Source of the DNA: JBCBSZ01 sp039185015
GTDB taxonomy: Bacteria; Actinomycetota; Acidimicrobiia; Acidimicrobiales; Poriferisodalaceae
DNA length: 64,000 nucleotides
Direction of reading: 5' to 3'
Assembly (NCBI GenBank): GCA_039185015.1
Contig: JBCDAU010000004.1
Location: 1-64,000, forward strand
Under the pieces are notes generated by a model. It did no database searches, was not told the DNA's origin, and saw only the letters and a list, made by a program, of their open reading frames with translations. The position numbers and the translations under genes were made by a program. Below, piece by piece: positions 39,921 through 47,940 of this stretch (position 1 is the stretch's first letter; the number at the start of each line of letters is the position of its first letter).

Positions 39921-40874
39921 TCAGGAGAGCTGTCCGATTCGGCGTCCTTGTTTCTCGAACGATCGCGTGACGTCGGTCCAGGCCGGGTCGGCGGGGTCGA
40001 GTTGCGATCGGATGAAGGCGGTGCTGAGTCGGTTGATGGTCGCAACTCGGTCTGGGTTCTCGTCGGTGGTTTCGGCCAGGTCGTAGCCGGCAACTCCGCC
40101 GAGGCCGTGTTCGGCGCCGTGCAGTGTGAGCAGGGTGGTCGGGCCGGGTGAGAGGTGGTGGGCGTCGGCGAACCAGCTCGGGCCGGCCGTGGTGAGATGT
40201 TCGGACGCGTCATTGTCGCCAGCGACAACGAGCGCAGGCATGTTCATCGTCGAGAAGTCAGTCGTGGAGAAGACCGGCCACTGCTGCGCTGCTACCGGGT
40301 TGATGGCAGCGCCGCCTCGCCCGGGGGCGGCCAGCAGGACACCCGCTCGAATGCGGTCGTCGCGAACGTCGACACGGTTGCCGTCCGTCGGGTCGATGGT
40401 TGTTGCGCCGAGGACGAGGCTGGCGGTGTGTCCGCCCATCGAGTGGCCGACGACGGCGATGCTGGTCCGGTCGAGACCGTCGAGCCAGGGAAGCGCGGCT
40501 TCGACCACGTCGAGTTGGTCGATGATCCGCCTGAGGTCGGCGGCGCGCGATCGCCAGAACAGTGGGGCCTCGGGGTGGTCGAGGTCTCGGAACCCGAGGG
40601 TGGCTGAGTCGAGGTGGGTTGGCTGCACGACCACGAATCCGTGTGCGGCGTAGTAGTCAGCGAGCGGTGAGTAGCCATGGAGCGACGACACGTAGTTGGA
40701 CGGACCATGTCCATGCGAGAGCAGAATCGTTGGCAGCGAGCTGCCGTGTCCTGGCCCTGACACGCGGACCTGGAGGTCGGTGAGGCGATCGGCGGTGCGG
40801 AGCGTCAGTGGGCTGACTGCGTGGATCGGTCGAGCCGCATCGTCGGCGAACGGGGTGACTGCAGGTTGAGCCAA
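39921..40874 (-). CDS. Alpha/beta hydrolase (PAF-acetylhydrolase/dienelactone-like)
   Basis: 317 residues. LPTILLSHGHGPSNYVSSLHGY is the oxyanion region, VVGHSMGGHTASLVLG the nucleophile elbow (Ser), LVVAGDNDASEHL the acid region, and GAEHGLGG the catalytic His. It resembles chlorophyllase/PAF-AH-like serine hydrolases that strip ester groups. I start it at TTG 40874 because GGAGG lies seven bases upstream; the longer frame runs through the operator. Third positions are visibly less GC-biased than in neighbours, suggesting acquisition together with the divergent TetR. Likely controlled by that TetR. Confidence 0.8.
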   Translation of the reverse strand: MAQPAVTPFADDAARPIHAVSPLTLRTADRLTDLQVRVSGPGHGSSLPTILLSHGHGPSNYVSSLHGYSPLADYYAAHGFVVVQPTHLDSATLGFRDLDHPEAPLFWRSRAADLRRIIDQLDVVEAALPWLDGLDRTSIAVVGHSMGGHTASLVLGATTIDPTDGNRVDVRDDRIRAGVLLAAPGRGGAAINPVAAQQWPVFSTTDFSTMNMPALVVAGDNDASEHLTTAGPSWFADAHHLSPGPTTLLTLHGAEHGLGGVAGYDLAETTDENPDRVATINRLSTAFIRSQLDPADPAWTDVTRSFEKQGRRIGQLS

Positions 40875-40899
40875 GGGTGGCCTCCATACGGGGTACTCT

Positions 40900-40945
40900 G
40901 AACCGGAACACTGTTCCGGTAACATACGGAACAGTGTTCCGGTTC
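40900..40945. promoter_or_regulatory. 46-bp double palindrome, TetR operator
   Basis: Two palindromes, ACCGGAACA-C-TGTTCCGGT (40902-40920) and CGGAACA-G-TGTTCCG (40927-40941). The pair is itself a perfect inverted repeat of 19-bp arms (40900-40918 and 40927-40945) around GTAACATA. It fills the gap between the hydrolase and TetR starts (25 and 20 bases away), so one occupied array would shut both promoters. Confidence 0.75.
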
Positions 40946-40965
40946 GCAACCACTCACTCCGAAAC

Positions 40966-41568
40966 GTGGACGCCTTGGCCACCCCGAGCCCCGACGACCA
41001 GGATTCCGACCACCCCAAGCGCGCCGACGCTCGGCGAAACGAAGCGACGTTGCTCGCTGCAGCGGCGCGGGTGTTCGTCGCGAACGGCGTCGGTGCGCCG
41101 ATCCGGCAGATCGCCGAGGAGGCGGGCGTCGGGGTTGGCACCGTCTACCGCCACTTCCCGAGCCGGGCCGATCTCGTCATCGCCGTCTACCGCCACCAGG
41201 TCGAGGCCTGCGCCGAGTCCGGACCCGAGCTGCTCGACAACGCTGACTCGCCGGCGCTCGCGCTGCGGCAGTGGATCGACCAGTTCGTTGACTTCCTGGC
41301 CACCAAGCACGGACTGGCCGAGGTCGCCAACGCCGGCGACCAGAGCTTCGCACGACTGCACGACTACTTCCTCGATCGCCTGGTGCCCGTCTGCGCGCAG
41401 CTCCTCACGGCGGCAACCGAGGCCGGCGAGATCACCGTCGACATCACCCCATACGAACTGATGCGAGGTATCGGCAACCTCTGCATCGGCGGTCACCACG
41501 ACGATCGATACGAGCCACGGCGACTGATCGACGCACTCCTCGACGGGCTTCAGTCTCCCGCCGGATGA
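40966..41568 (+). CDS. TetR-family regulator
   Basis: 200 residues. HTH at about 22-70: RRNEATLLAAAARVFVANGVGAPIRQIAEEAG, then VGVGTVYRHFPSRADLVIAVY. The C-terminal part (LRQWIDQFVDFLATKHGLAEV, ITPYELMRGIGNLCIGG) is like the SACE_7040/AcrR-type ligand domains. GTG 40966 is the first start after the operator. Divergent from the hydrolase. It probably derepresses the hydrolase when the substrate binds. Confidence 0.88.
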   Translation: MDALATPSPDDQDSDHPKRADARRNEATLLAAAARVFVANGVGAPIRQIAEEAGVGVGTVYRHFPSRADLVIAVYRHQVEACAESGPELLDNADSPALALRQWIDQFVDFLATKHGLAEVANAGDQSFARLHDYFLDRLVPVCAQLLTAATEAGEITVDITPYELMRGIGNLCIGGHHDDRYEPRRLIDALLDGLQSPAG

Positions 41569-41579
41569 GGGTCGATGAG

Positions 41580-41601
41580 ACTGGTGGACAAGTCCACCAG
41601 T
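41580..41601. repeat. 22-bp palindrome after TetR gene
   Basis: ACTGGTGGAC-AA-GTCCACCAGT, perfect 10-bp arms, 11 bases after the TetR stop. As RNA it would be a strong hairpin without a T-tract; as DNA it has operator-like symmetry. The rest of 41569-41729 shows nothing else. Confidence 0.5.
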
Positions 41602-41729
41602 TGCTGGCCCATTGCAGAGCTGGACGCTCTACCAGGCCCAAGTGAGCTGAACGCGTCGCGCAACGAGGGCCACGGCGAGATCAGAGGCGATGGACTGCAA
41701 GGATCCGTCGGCTCCCCGACGGCGGGCGA

Positions 41730-42944
41730 CTACTCGATGCGCATGCCGGAGATCGCCCGGCTGATCACCAGCTGCTGGATCTGCTCGGTGCCTTCGAAGA
41801 TGTCGTGGATCTTCGCGTCACGGTGCCAGCGCTCGACCGGGTACTCCCGGGTGTAGCCGTAGCCGCCGAGGATCTGGATCGCCCGCTCCGTGACCCAGGT
41901 GGCGACCCGGCCGGCCTTGAGCTTGGCCATCGAGCCCTCGGCGTTCTTGAACTGCTTCTGCTTGCCGAGCCAAGCGGCCCGCCAGATCAGCATCCGGGTG
42001 GCGTCGATCTCGGTCGCCATGTCGGCGAGCATGAAGGCGATCGACTGGTTCTGGATGATCGGCCGACCGAACGCCTCGCGCTCCTTGGCGTACTCCAGCG
42101 AGTACTCGTAGGCGGCACGGGCGATGCCGAGCGCCTGGGCGCCGACGGCCGGACGGGTGGCCTCGAAGGTCTGCATGGCCGCCTGTGCGTTGCCCGGCTT
42201 GCCCTCTCGCACCCGGGCGAGGCGCTCGTCCAGCTTCTCCTTGCCACCGAGCAGACAGCTGCCGGGGACCCGGACGTCCTCCAGGACGACCTCGGCGGTG
42301 TGAGAGGCCTTGATGCCGTGCTTGAGGTACTTCTGCCCCTGCGACAGACCCGGGGTGCCCGGCGGGACGATGAACGAGGCGTGACCCTTGGAGCCGAGCT
42401 CGGGGTCGACGACCATCACGACGACGTGGACGTCGGCGATGCCGCCGTTGGTGATCCACGCCTTCGTGCCGTTGAGGACCCACTCGTCGGTGGCCTCGTC
42501 GTAGACGGCTCGGGAGCGGTAGCCGCCGACGTCGGAGCCGGCGTCGGGCTCGGAGGCGGCGAAGGCGCCGAGCGCGATCTTCTCGGGGCTGCCGTAGCAC
42601 TGCGGCACCCACTCCATCACCTGCTCGGGCGTGCCCGAGGCGGCGATGCCGGCGGCGGCGAGGCCGGAGCCCATGATCGCCATGCCGATGCCGGCGTCAC
42701 CCCAGAAGAGCTCCTCGATGGCGACGGGCATCGTGAGGCCGGTGGAGTCGTTCATCATGGCCTCGGCCATGAACTCCCAGCCGTAGAGGCCGATCTCGGC
42801 CGCTCGCTCGACGATCGGGTACGGGAACTCCTCCCGCTCGTCCCACTCGTGGGCGATGGGACGGATCTCGTTCTCCGCGAAGTCGTGGATCCACTTCTGG
42901 AGCTGGAGCTGATCTTCGTTGAGCTGCAGCGAGAACTCGGCCAT
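41730..42944 (-). CDS. Acyl-CoA dehydrogenase
   Basis: 404-residue FAD flavoprotein oxidising acyl-CoA to the 2,3-enoyl-CoA with electrons to ETF. ALGAFAASEPDAGSDVGG and WITNGGIADV are the FAD/substrate signatures, YAKEREAFGRPI and QILGGYGYTREYPVERWHRDAKIHDIFEGTEQIQQLVI form the C-terminal domain. The Glu of IFEGTEQI is at the usual catalytic-base position of medium/short-chain enzymes. ATG 42944 has GGGAGG upstream. A repeated TTACC-N4-GGTAA operator array lies just upstream. Chain-length preference is not predictable. Confidence 0.92.
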   Translation of the reverse strand: MAEFSLQLNEDQLQLQKWIHDFAENEIRPIAHEWDEREEFPYPIVERAAEIGLYGWEFMAEAMMNDSTGLTMPVAIEELFWGDAGIGMAIMGSGLAAAGIAASGTPEQVMEWVPQCYGSPEKIALGAFAASEPDAGSDVGGYRSRAVYDEATDEWVLNGTKAWITNGGIADVHVVVMVVDPELGSKGHASFIVPPGTPGLSQGQKYLKHGIKASHTAEVVLEDVRVPGSCLLGGKEKLDERLARVREGKPGNAQAAMQTFEATRPAVGAQALGIARAAYEYSLEYAKEREAFGRPIIQNQSIAFMLADMATEIDATRMLIWRAAWLGKQKQFKNAEGSMAKLKAGRVATWVTERAIQILGGYGYTREYPVERWHRDAKIHDIFEGTEQIQQLVISRAISGMRIE

Positions 42945-42970
42945 GGCGAACCTCCCGGTGATGGGTCCTG

Positions 42971-43023
42971 ACCGCAAGTTACCACCGGGTAACCGAACAA
43001 GCTACCGACCGGTAACTTGCGGT
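42971..43023. promoter_or_regulatory. Tandem TACC-N4-GGTA operators in a 13-bp inverted repeat
   Basis: Outer arms ACCGCAAGTTACC (42971-42983) and GGTAACTTGCGGT (43011-43023) are perfectly complementary over a 27-base spacer. Inside sit GTTACC-ACCG-GGTAAC (42978-42993) and TACC-GACC-GGTA (43003-43014). The array covers the region 27-79 bases upstream of the acyl-CoA dehydrogenase. The binding regulator (probably TetR type) is not adjacent. Confidence 0.6.
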
Positions 43024-43054
43024 GCGCACGCTCCGTGAGGGCCCTCGGCCGGGG

Positions 43055-44263
43055 TCACCCGTCGGTCGAGCCGAGGGTGACGTCGATCTCGATCACGCCG
43101 ACACCCTCACGGTCCACCGTCAGGACGACGTCGTCGCCCGGTCGGCGGGTGATGATCGCCGACCGGAGGTCGGACGAGCCCCGCACGGCGTCGCCGTCGA
43201 CGGCGATCACGAGATCCCCCTGCTCGAGACCGGCGAGCTCGGCAGCGGTGCCGGGCACGACCTGGTCGAGCAGCGCACCGGACTCGCCGGTCGGGGACGG
43301 GCCCGAGGAGACCCCGAGGCGGGCGAGGCGCACGTCCTCGCCCGCCACGAGCTGGTCGGCCACGATCTTGGCGAGGTCGATGGAGATGGCGAAGCCCACG
43401 CCCTCGTTGCCGCCGGAGTTCGTGAAGATCTGGTCGTTGATGCCGATCACCCGACCGGCGGCGTCGACGAGCGGGCCACCCGAGTTGCCGGGATTGATGG
43501 CCGCGTCGGTCTGCACCATCGTGATGCCCTGCACGTCCCGGTCGATGGCCGAGACGATGCCGGAGGTGACGGTCTGCTCGAAGCCGAACGGGCTGCCGAC
43601 GGCGACGGCCAGCTGGCCGACCCGCAGCTCGGCGCCCGTGGCGAGCTCGGCGATGGGGATGTCATCGATCGGAGCCACCTGCACGACGGCGACGTCGGTC
43701 GGGTCGTGCGTGCCGATGACCGTGCCGTCGACCTGGCGGCCGTCGGCGAGCACGACCGAGACATCGGTCGACTGCCCGACGACGTGGGCGGCGGTAAGGA
43801 TCAGGCCCCGCTCGTCGTAGTAGAAGCCCGATCCGAGGCCGTTGGCGACGTTGATCTGGACGACCGAGGGGCTGACGATCTCGGCGGCATCGGCCGCCGC
43901 GTCGGCCCCACCCTCGATCACGATCGGGGCGGGGGGTTCGATCGGATCGGGGGTGGGGACCGTCGCGTTGCTGGCGGCGACCGCCGGCGCGGCGACGACC
44001 TGGGTGGTGCTGTCGCCGTCGGAGGCGAGCGAGCCGGCGAGGAAGCCACCACCGATCGAGGCGATGATCACCGCGGCTCCACCGGCGACGTACGGCCAAC
44101 GCCGCGGACCCTTCTCGTCGAGATCCGGGTCATCCGCCGGCGGCTGATCGTCCGGGGGGAGACGATCACCCAGTCCGGGGAGGCTCGGCGCGGCCGGTGT
44201 CGCCGACGGCGGCTCCCACGAGCCATAGGGCGGTGCTGGGGGGAGGTCACGCCAGGTCGTCAT
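43055..44263 (-). CDS. HtrA/DegP-type membrane serine protease with PDZ domain
   Basis: 402 residues. A Pro/Asp-rich cytoplasmic N-terminus (1-55), one transmembrane helix (about 57-80), then a trypsin-like domain outside the membrane with His160 (LTAAHVV), Asp190 (HDPTDVAVV) and Ser261 (NPGNSGGPL), and a C-terminal PDZ domain (about 305-395: LLDQVVPGTAAELAGLEQGDLVIAV). Family role: degradation or chaperoning of misfolded envelope proteins. ATG 44263 has a GAG-containing upstream stretch; ATG 44272 is an alternative. Divergent from a TetR gene. Confidence 0.9.
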   Translation of the reverse strand: MTTWRDLPPAPPYGSWEPPSATPAAPSLPGLGDRLPPDDQPPADDPDLDEKGPRRWPYVAGGAAVIIASIGGGFLAGSLASDGDSTTQVVAAPAVAASNATVPTPDPIEPPAPIVIEGGADAAADAAEIVSPSVVQINVANGLGSGFYYDERGLILTAAHVVGQSTDVSVVLADGRQVDGTVIGTHDPTDVAVVQVAPIDDIPIAELATGAELRVGQLAVAVGSPFGFEQTVTSGIVSAIDRDVQGITMVQTDAAINPGNSGGPLVDAAGRVIGINDQIFTNSGGNEGVGFAISIDLAKIVADQLVAGEDVRLARLGVSSGPSPTGESGALLDQVVPGTAAELAGLEQGDLVIAVDGDAVRGSSDLRSAIITRRPGDDVVLTVDREGVGVIEIDVTLGSTDG

Positions 44264-44344
44264 GGGTCTCATGGTGCCGGTATCGGCATAAGGGGGGTGT
44301 AAGCCCAGCGATGACTGCCTGACGGTGCTGTCAGCTCGTGTGCC

Positions 44345-44350
44345 TACCCT
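44345..44350 (+). promoter_or_regulatory. Leaderless -10 element of TetR
   Basis: TACCCT, six bases before ATG 44357. Just upstream is a weak inverted repeat CTGAC-GGTGCT-GTCAG (44319-44334). Confidence 0.45.
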
Positions 44351-44356
44351 CTGCCG

Positions 44357-45052
44357 ATGCCCGCCCATCGGCACTCACCGGATCGCCTGACCCGCCGTCC
44401 GGGTGCCGGCCGACCTCGCAAGATCCCCCGCACGAGCGACCGGCCGGTGGTGGAGGAGATCGTCGGCGAGGCCAGCCGCCTGTTCGCCCGCCAGGGCGTG
44501 ACCGCGACGACCATGGCTCAGATCGCCGAGGCCTCCGGGCTGCAGGTCTCGTCGATCTACTACTACTTCGCCTCGAAGGAGGACATCCTCGAGCGGATCC
44601 TCGACGAGGTGAACCGGGTGCCGCTCGATGCACTGGCCGAGGCCACCGCGGCGTCGGACGACCCGGCCGAGCAGCTCCACCGCTTCGTGCGTCGCGATGC
44701 GGCGGCGCTGTGCCGCTTCCCGTTCGACATCAACGAGATCCATCGACTTGCGAGCACGCCCGACGGCCGGTTCGGCCGGTACTGGTCGGAGCGCCAAGAG
44801 CTCGTGCAGGGCGTCGAGGCCATCGTCGCCGCCGGGATCGAGAGCGGCCAGTTCGTCGACGTCGACGCACACCTCCTCGCTCTCACGGTGCTCGCCAACG
44901 ACGAGGCGTCGCAGAACTGGTATCGCCAGCGGGGCGAGGACGCGGACGCAGCGACGGACCCCGACGAGATCGGCGCCCAGCTCGCCGACTTCGCCCTCCG
45001 CGGACTCTGGTCAGGCCTCGGCGAGCCGCCTCCGGGCGCCCGCAGCACTTGA
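44357..45052 (+). CDS. TetR-family regulator upstream of nitrogen operon
   Basis: 231 residues. Basic Arg/Pro-rich N-terminal tail (1-28), HTH at about 30-78: VVEEIVGEASRLFARQGVTATTMAQIAEASG, then LQVSSIYYYFASKEDILERIL. The ligand domain contains RFPFDINEIHRLASTPDGRFGRYW. It precedes the ABC transporter/DUF1989/allophanate hydrolase operon by 125 bases on the same strand and is the obvious candidate regulator. Members with this context are seen with urea-carboxylase-type operons in my recollection, but the effector is unknown. Confidence 0.85.
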   Translation: MPAHRHSPDRLTRRPGAGRPRKIPRTSDRPVVEEIVGEASRLFARQGVTATTMAQIAEASGLQVSSIYYYFASKEDILERILDEVNRVPLDALAEATAASDDPAEQLHRFVRRDAAALCRFPFDINEIHRLASTPDGRFGRYWSERQELVQGVEAIVAAGIESGQFVDVDAHLLALTVLANDEASQNWYRQRGEDADAATDPDEIGAQLADFALRGLWSGLGEPPPGARST

Positions 45053-45109
45053 CCCGGAGGACCTCAGGAACAACAGAGACGGTGCAGGAGGCGGCAACGG
45101 GCGCTTATT

Positions 45110-45131
45110 TCGAATGACACTCGAATGTGAC
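45110..45131 (+). promoter_or_regulatory. Direct repeat upstream of ABC-transporter operon
   Basis: Two adjacent 11-mers, TCGAATGACAC and TCGAATGTGAC (9 of 11 identical), in an AT-richer patch 47 bases before the operon ATG. Candidate operator. TACGGT at 45141-45146 may be the -10; GAGGACC supplies the ribosome site. No ykkC-type riboswitch signature is visible here. Confidence 0.4.
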
Positions 45132-45177
45132 ATTGCGGCCATACGGTCCGGCGATCCCCTGACTGTGAGGACCCCGC

Positions 45178-46317
45178 ATGCCCCGATCCCTGCTGCGCCT
45201 GCTGGCCGCGCTGCTGGCGCTGTCCCTCGTCGCCGCCGCCTGCGGTGACAGCGACGACGACGCCGACACCACGGCCGCCGAGACCACCCAGGCGGCGGCC
45301 GACGACGGCGCCACCGAGGACACCGAGGACACCGGCGCCACCGAGGACACCGAGGCCACCGAGGACACCGAGGCCACCGAGGCGGCAGATGGCCCCGCCG
45401 AGATCGACAGCATCACGCTCGGCTACTCGGCCTGGCCAGGCTGGTTCCCGCTGGCCGTCACCGAGCAGGCCGGGATCTTCGAGGAGGTCGGCCTCGACGT
45501 CGACCTCGTCTTCTTCGCCGACTACCTCGCCTCGATCGACGCCATGGCCGTCGGCGAGCTCGACGGCGTGACCCAGACGCTCAACGACACGATGGCCTCG
45601 GTCGCCTTCGGTGACGAGCAGGTGATCGTCGTGGTCAACGACAACTCCACGGGCAACGACAAGATCATCTGCGACGAGTCGGTCGAGTCCATCGAGGACC
45701 TCGCCGGCCGCACCATCGCCGCCGAGGCCGGCGTGGTCGATCACTTCCTGCTCGTGCAGGGCCTGGAGTCGGTCGGCCTGACCGAAGCCGACATCGACTT
45801 CCGCGGTGTGCTCACCGACGTCGCCGCTGCGAGCTTCGCCGCCGGCGAGTTCGACTGCGTGGGCGTCTTCGCCCCGTTCTGGCTGACCGCCCTCGAGCGT
45901 CCCGGCTCCTTCGAGCTCTTCAGCTCGGCCGACTTCCCGGGCCTCATCCCGGACCACATCGTCGTCAGTCGCGAGCTCATCGACGAGAACCCCCGGGCCG
46001 TCCAGAAGCTCGTCGACGCCTGGTACCTGACCCTCGACTACCTCGAGGCCAACCCCGACGAGTCGATCGCCATCATGGCCGAGGTCGCCGAGACCTCGAT
46101 CGAGGAGTACGAGTCGTTCGCCGACGGGACGACCCTCTTCACGGCCGAGGAGGCACTCGCCGCCTTCGGCGAGGGCGAGGACACGACGTCGCTCATCTTC
46201 ACCGCCGAGCTGATCAACCCCTTCCTCGTGGAATCCGGCTTCACCGAGAGCGAGGCGCCGCTCGACGGCTTGTTCGACTCCAGCTTCACGGCCGACTGGA
46301 TCGAGCGGCAGGGCTGA
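45178..46317 (+). CDS. ABC transporter substrate-binding lipoprotein (NMT1/TauA-like)
   Basis: 379 residues. Signal with lipobox (LLALSLVAAACGD), then an acidic linker of repeated ATEDTE units (about 40-70; underlying DNA repeats at 45311-45385). A periplasmic-binding-type fold of the NMT1/SsuA/TauA group follows: ITLGYSAWPGWFPLAVTEQAGIFEEVGL, then VVVNDNSTGNDKIICDESVESIEDLAGRTIA. Captures the substrate outside the membrane for the permease/ATPase encoded next. Operon context suggests guanidine, urea or a related amine. Stop and next ATG share one base. Confidence 0.9.
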   Translation: MPRSLLRLLAALLALSLVAAACGDSDDDADTTAAETTQAAADDGATEDTEDTGATEDTEATEDTEATEAADGPAEIDSITLGYSAWPGWFPLAVTEQAGIFEEVGLDVDLVFFADYLASIDAMAVGELDGVTQTLNDTMASVAFGDEQVIVVVNDNSTGNDKIICDESVESIEDLAGRTIAAEAGVVDHFLLVQGLESVGLTEADIDFRGVLTDVAAASFAAGEFDCVGVFAPFWLTALERPGSFELFSSADFPGLIPDHIVVSRELIDENPRAVQKLVDAWYLTLDYLEANPDESIAIMAEVAETSIEEYESFADGTTLFTAEEALAAFGEGEDTTSLIFTAELINPFLVESGFTESEAPLDGLFDSSFTADWIERQG

Positions 46318-47144
46318 TGATCGCCACGGGTTCCGGCGGGGGCCGGGGGCGTCGCCAGTCGACGCTCCTCGGCCTCCGCCAGGAGCTGCCCTCGAGCTAT
46401 CGCTGGGCGGCGACGGTCGCCGGTGTGCTGGCGATCGTGGCGCTGTGGGGCCTCGCCTCGACGGTGTGGGACACCGGGACGTCCTTCTCCGTCCCGACCT
46501 TCGCCGCCACGTGGGACGCCCTCGTCGAGATGGAGAACGACGGCACGCTGTGGACCGACCTCGGTGCGAGCGTGCAGCGGGTCGTGATCGGCTACGGGTT
46601 GGCGCTCGTGTTCGGCGTGGCCATCGGCGTCCTCATGGGCAGCTTCGTCTCGGCGACCGCGTTCCTGGAGCCGCAAGTCGGCTTCCTCCGGTACATCCCG
46701 GCGAGCGCGCTCACCCCGCTGTTCCTCATCTGGATGGGCATCGATGAGACGCCCAAGGTGGCGCTGATCATCGCCGGAACGATCTTCTACGTGATCCTCA
46801 TGACGGCCGACGTCGTGCGGGCCGTGCCCATGGCGCTCATCAACGCGGCCTACACCCTCGGCGCCGGCCGTCTCACGATCATCCGCAAGGTGATCATGCC
46901 CCACTCCTGGCCGGGCATCATCGACGTCGCCCGCATCAACCTCGCCGCCGCCTGGCTGATGCTCGTCGTCGCCGAGCTGCTCGCCGCGCAGGATGGGCTG
47001 GCGTTCCGCATCATCCGCGCGCAGCGGTTCCGCGCCATCGATCGGATGTTCGCGCTGCTGTTGATCTTCGGCCTCCTCGGCCTGGCCAGCGACCTCTTCC
47101 TCCGCTGGCTCCGCCGACGGAGCGCCCCGTGGGCGGACGCGTGA
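46317..47144 (+). CDS. ABC transporter permease (SsuC/TauC-like)
   Basis: 275 residues with about six transmembrane helices. The EAA-type cytoplasmic loop is AYTLGAGRLTIIRKVIMPHSWPGIID, typical of BPD_transp_1 permeases in nitrate/sulfonate/taurine-type systems. The C-terminal helix ends in RWLRRRSAPW. Forms the channel with the ATPase downstream (one-base TGATG overlap on both sides), showing tight coupling of the three transporter genes. Confidence 0.9.
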   Translation: MIATGSGGGRGRRQSTLLGLRQELPSSYRWAATVAGVLAIVALWGLASTVWDTGTSFSVPTFAATWDALVEMENDGTLWTDLGASVQRVVIGYGLALVFGVAIGVLMGSFVSATAFLEPQVGFLRYIPASALTPLFLIWMGIDETPKVALIIAGTIFYVILMTADVVRAVPMALINAAYTLGAGRLTIIRKVIMPHSWPGIIDVARINLAAAWLMLVVAELLAAQDGLAFRIIRAQRFRAIDRMFALLLIFGLLGLASDLFLRWLRRRSAPWADA

Positions 47145-47920
47145 TGGCCGACGTCCCGAAGGTGCGCGTCGCCGCGTTGGTGAAGGAGTTCGGCCGGGGC
47201 GCCGACACCGTGCGCGCCATCGATGGCATCGACCTCCACGTCGACGCCGGCGAGCTCGTCTGCATCGTCGGTGCGTCCGGCTGCGGGAAGTCGACCCTGC
47301 TCAACATCGTCGGCGGCCTCGAGACGCTGACGACCGGCACCGTCGAGCTCGACGGCGAGCCGGTCGTCGGCCCCGGGCCCGACCGCGGCATGGTGTTCCA
47401 GAGCTACTCGCTCTATCCGTGGAAGACCCTCGCCCAGAACGTCGCGTTCGGCCTCGAGTGCGCCAGAGTGCCCAAGCGCCTCCGCGCCGCCAGGGTCGAG
47501 GAGCTGCTCGACATCATGGCGCTCACCGAGTTCGCCGACCGACGTCCCTCCGAGCTCTCGGGTGGCATGCGGCAACGGGTCGCGATCGCCCGAGCGCTTG
47601 CCCCGGAGCCCGACGTGCTGCTCCTCGACGAGCCCTTCGGCGCGCTCGACGCCCAGACGAAGAAGGCCATGCAGGACTTCCTGCTCGCCATCTGGCAGCG
47701 GACCGACACGACGATCCTGATGGTCACCCACGACGTCGAGGAATCGATCTACCTGAGCCAGCGCATCTACGTGCTGACCTCGCGGCCCGGGCGGGTCGGG
47801 TCCGTGATCGACGTGCCCTTCGGCCGCAACCGCGGCCCCACCGTGAAGCGCGACCCGCGCTTCCTCGACCTGCGCGACGAGATCGAGGACCTGCTCCTGA
47901 CCCCGTCCGCCACGAGCTGA
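47144..47920 (+). CDS. ABC transporter ATP-binding protein (SsuB/TauB-like)
   Basis: 258 residues. Walker A GASGCGKST, Q-loop FQSYSLYPW, signature LSGGMRQRVAIARAL, Walker B VLLLDEPFGALD, and H-loop VTHDVEESIYL. This is the nitrate/sulfonate/taurine ATPase group. ATG 47144 overlaps the permease stop by one base; GTG 47129 is an alternative that would add five residues. Powers uptake of the operon substrate. Confidence 0.92.
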   Translation: MADVPKVRVAALVKEFGRGADTVRAIDGIDLHVDAGELVCIVGASGCGKSTLLNIVGGLETLTTGTVELDGEPVVGPGPDRGMVFQSYSLYPWKTLAQNVAFGLECARVPKRLRAARVEELLDIMALTEFADRRPSELSGGMRQRVAIARALAPEPDVLLLDEPFGALDAQTKKAMQDFLLAIWQRTDTTILMVTHDVEESIYLSQRIYVLTSRPGRVGSVIDVPFGRNRGPTVKRDPRFLDLRDEIEDLLLTPSATS

Positions 47921-47940
47921 GCGATCGGGAGGGGACCACC

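Noticed and set aside
45053..45177. Guanidine-I (ykkC) riboswitch before the nitrogen operon
   Set aside because: The conserved ykkC words (such as the GGUUCCG and CUGGUCCGAGAG blocks) are not present; the leader is only 125 bases and shows direct repeats instead.
45311..45385. CRISPR or minisatellite array
   Set aside because: The short repeats encode the acidic ATEDTE linker of the binding lipoprotein in frame; there are no spacers.
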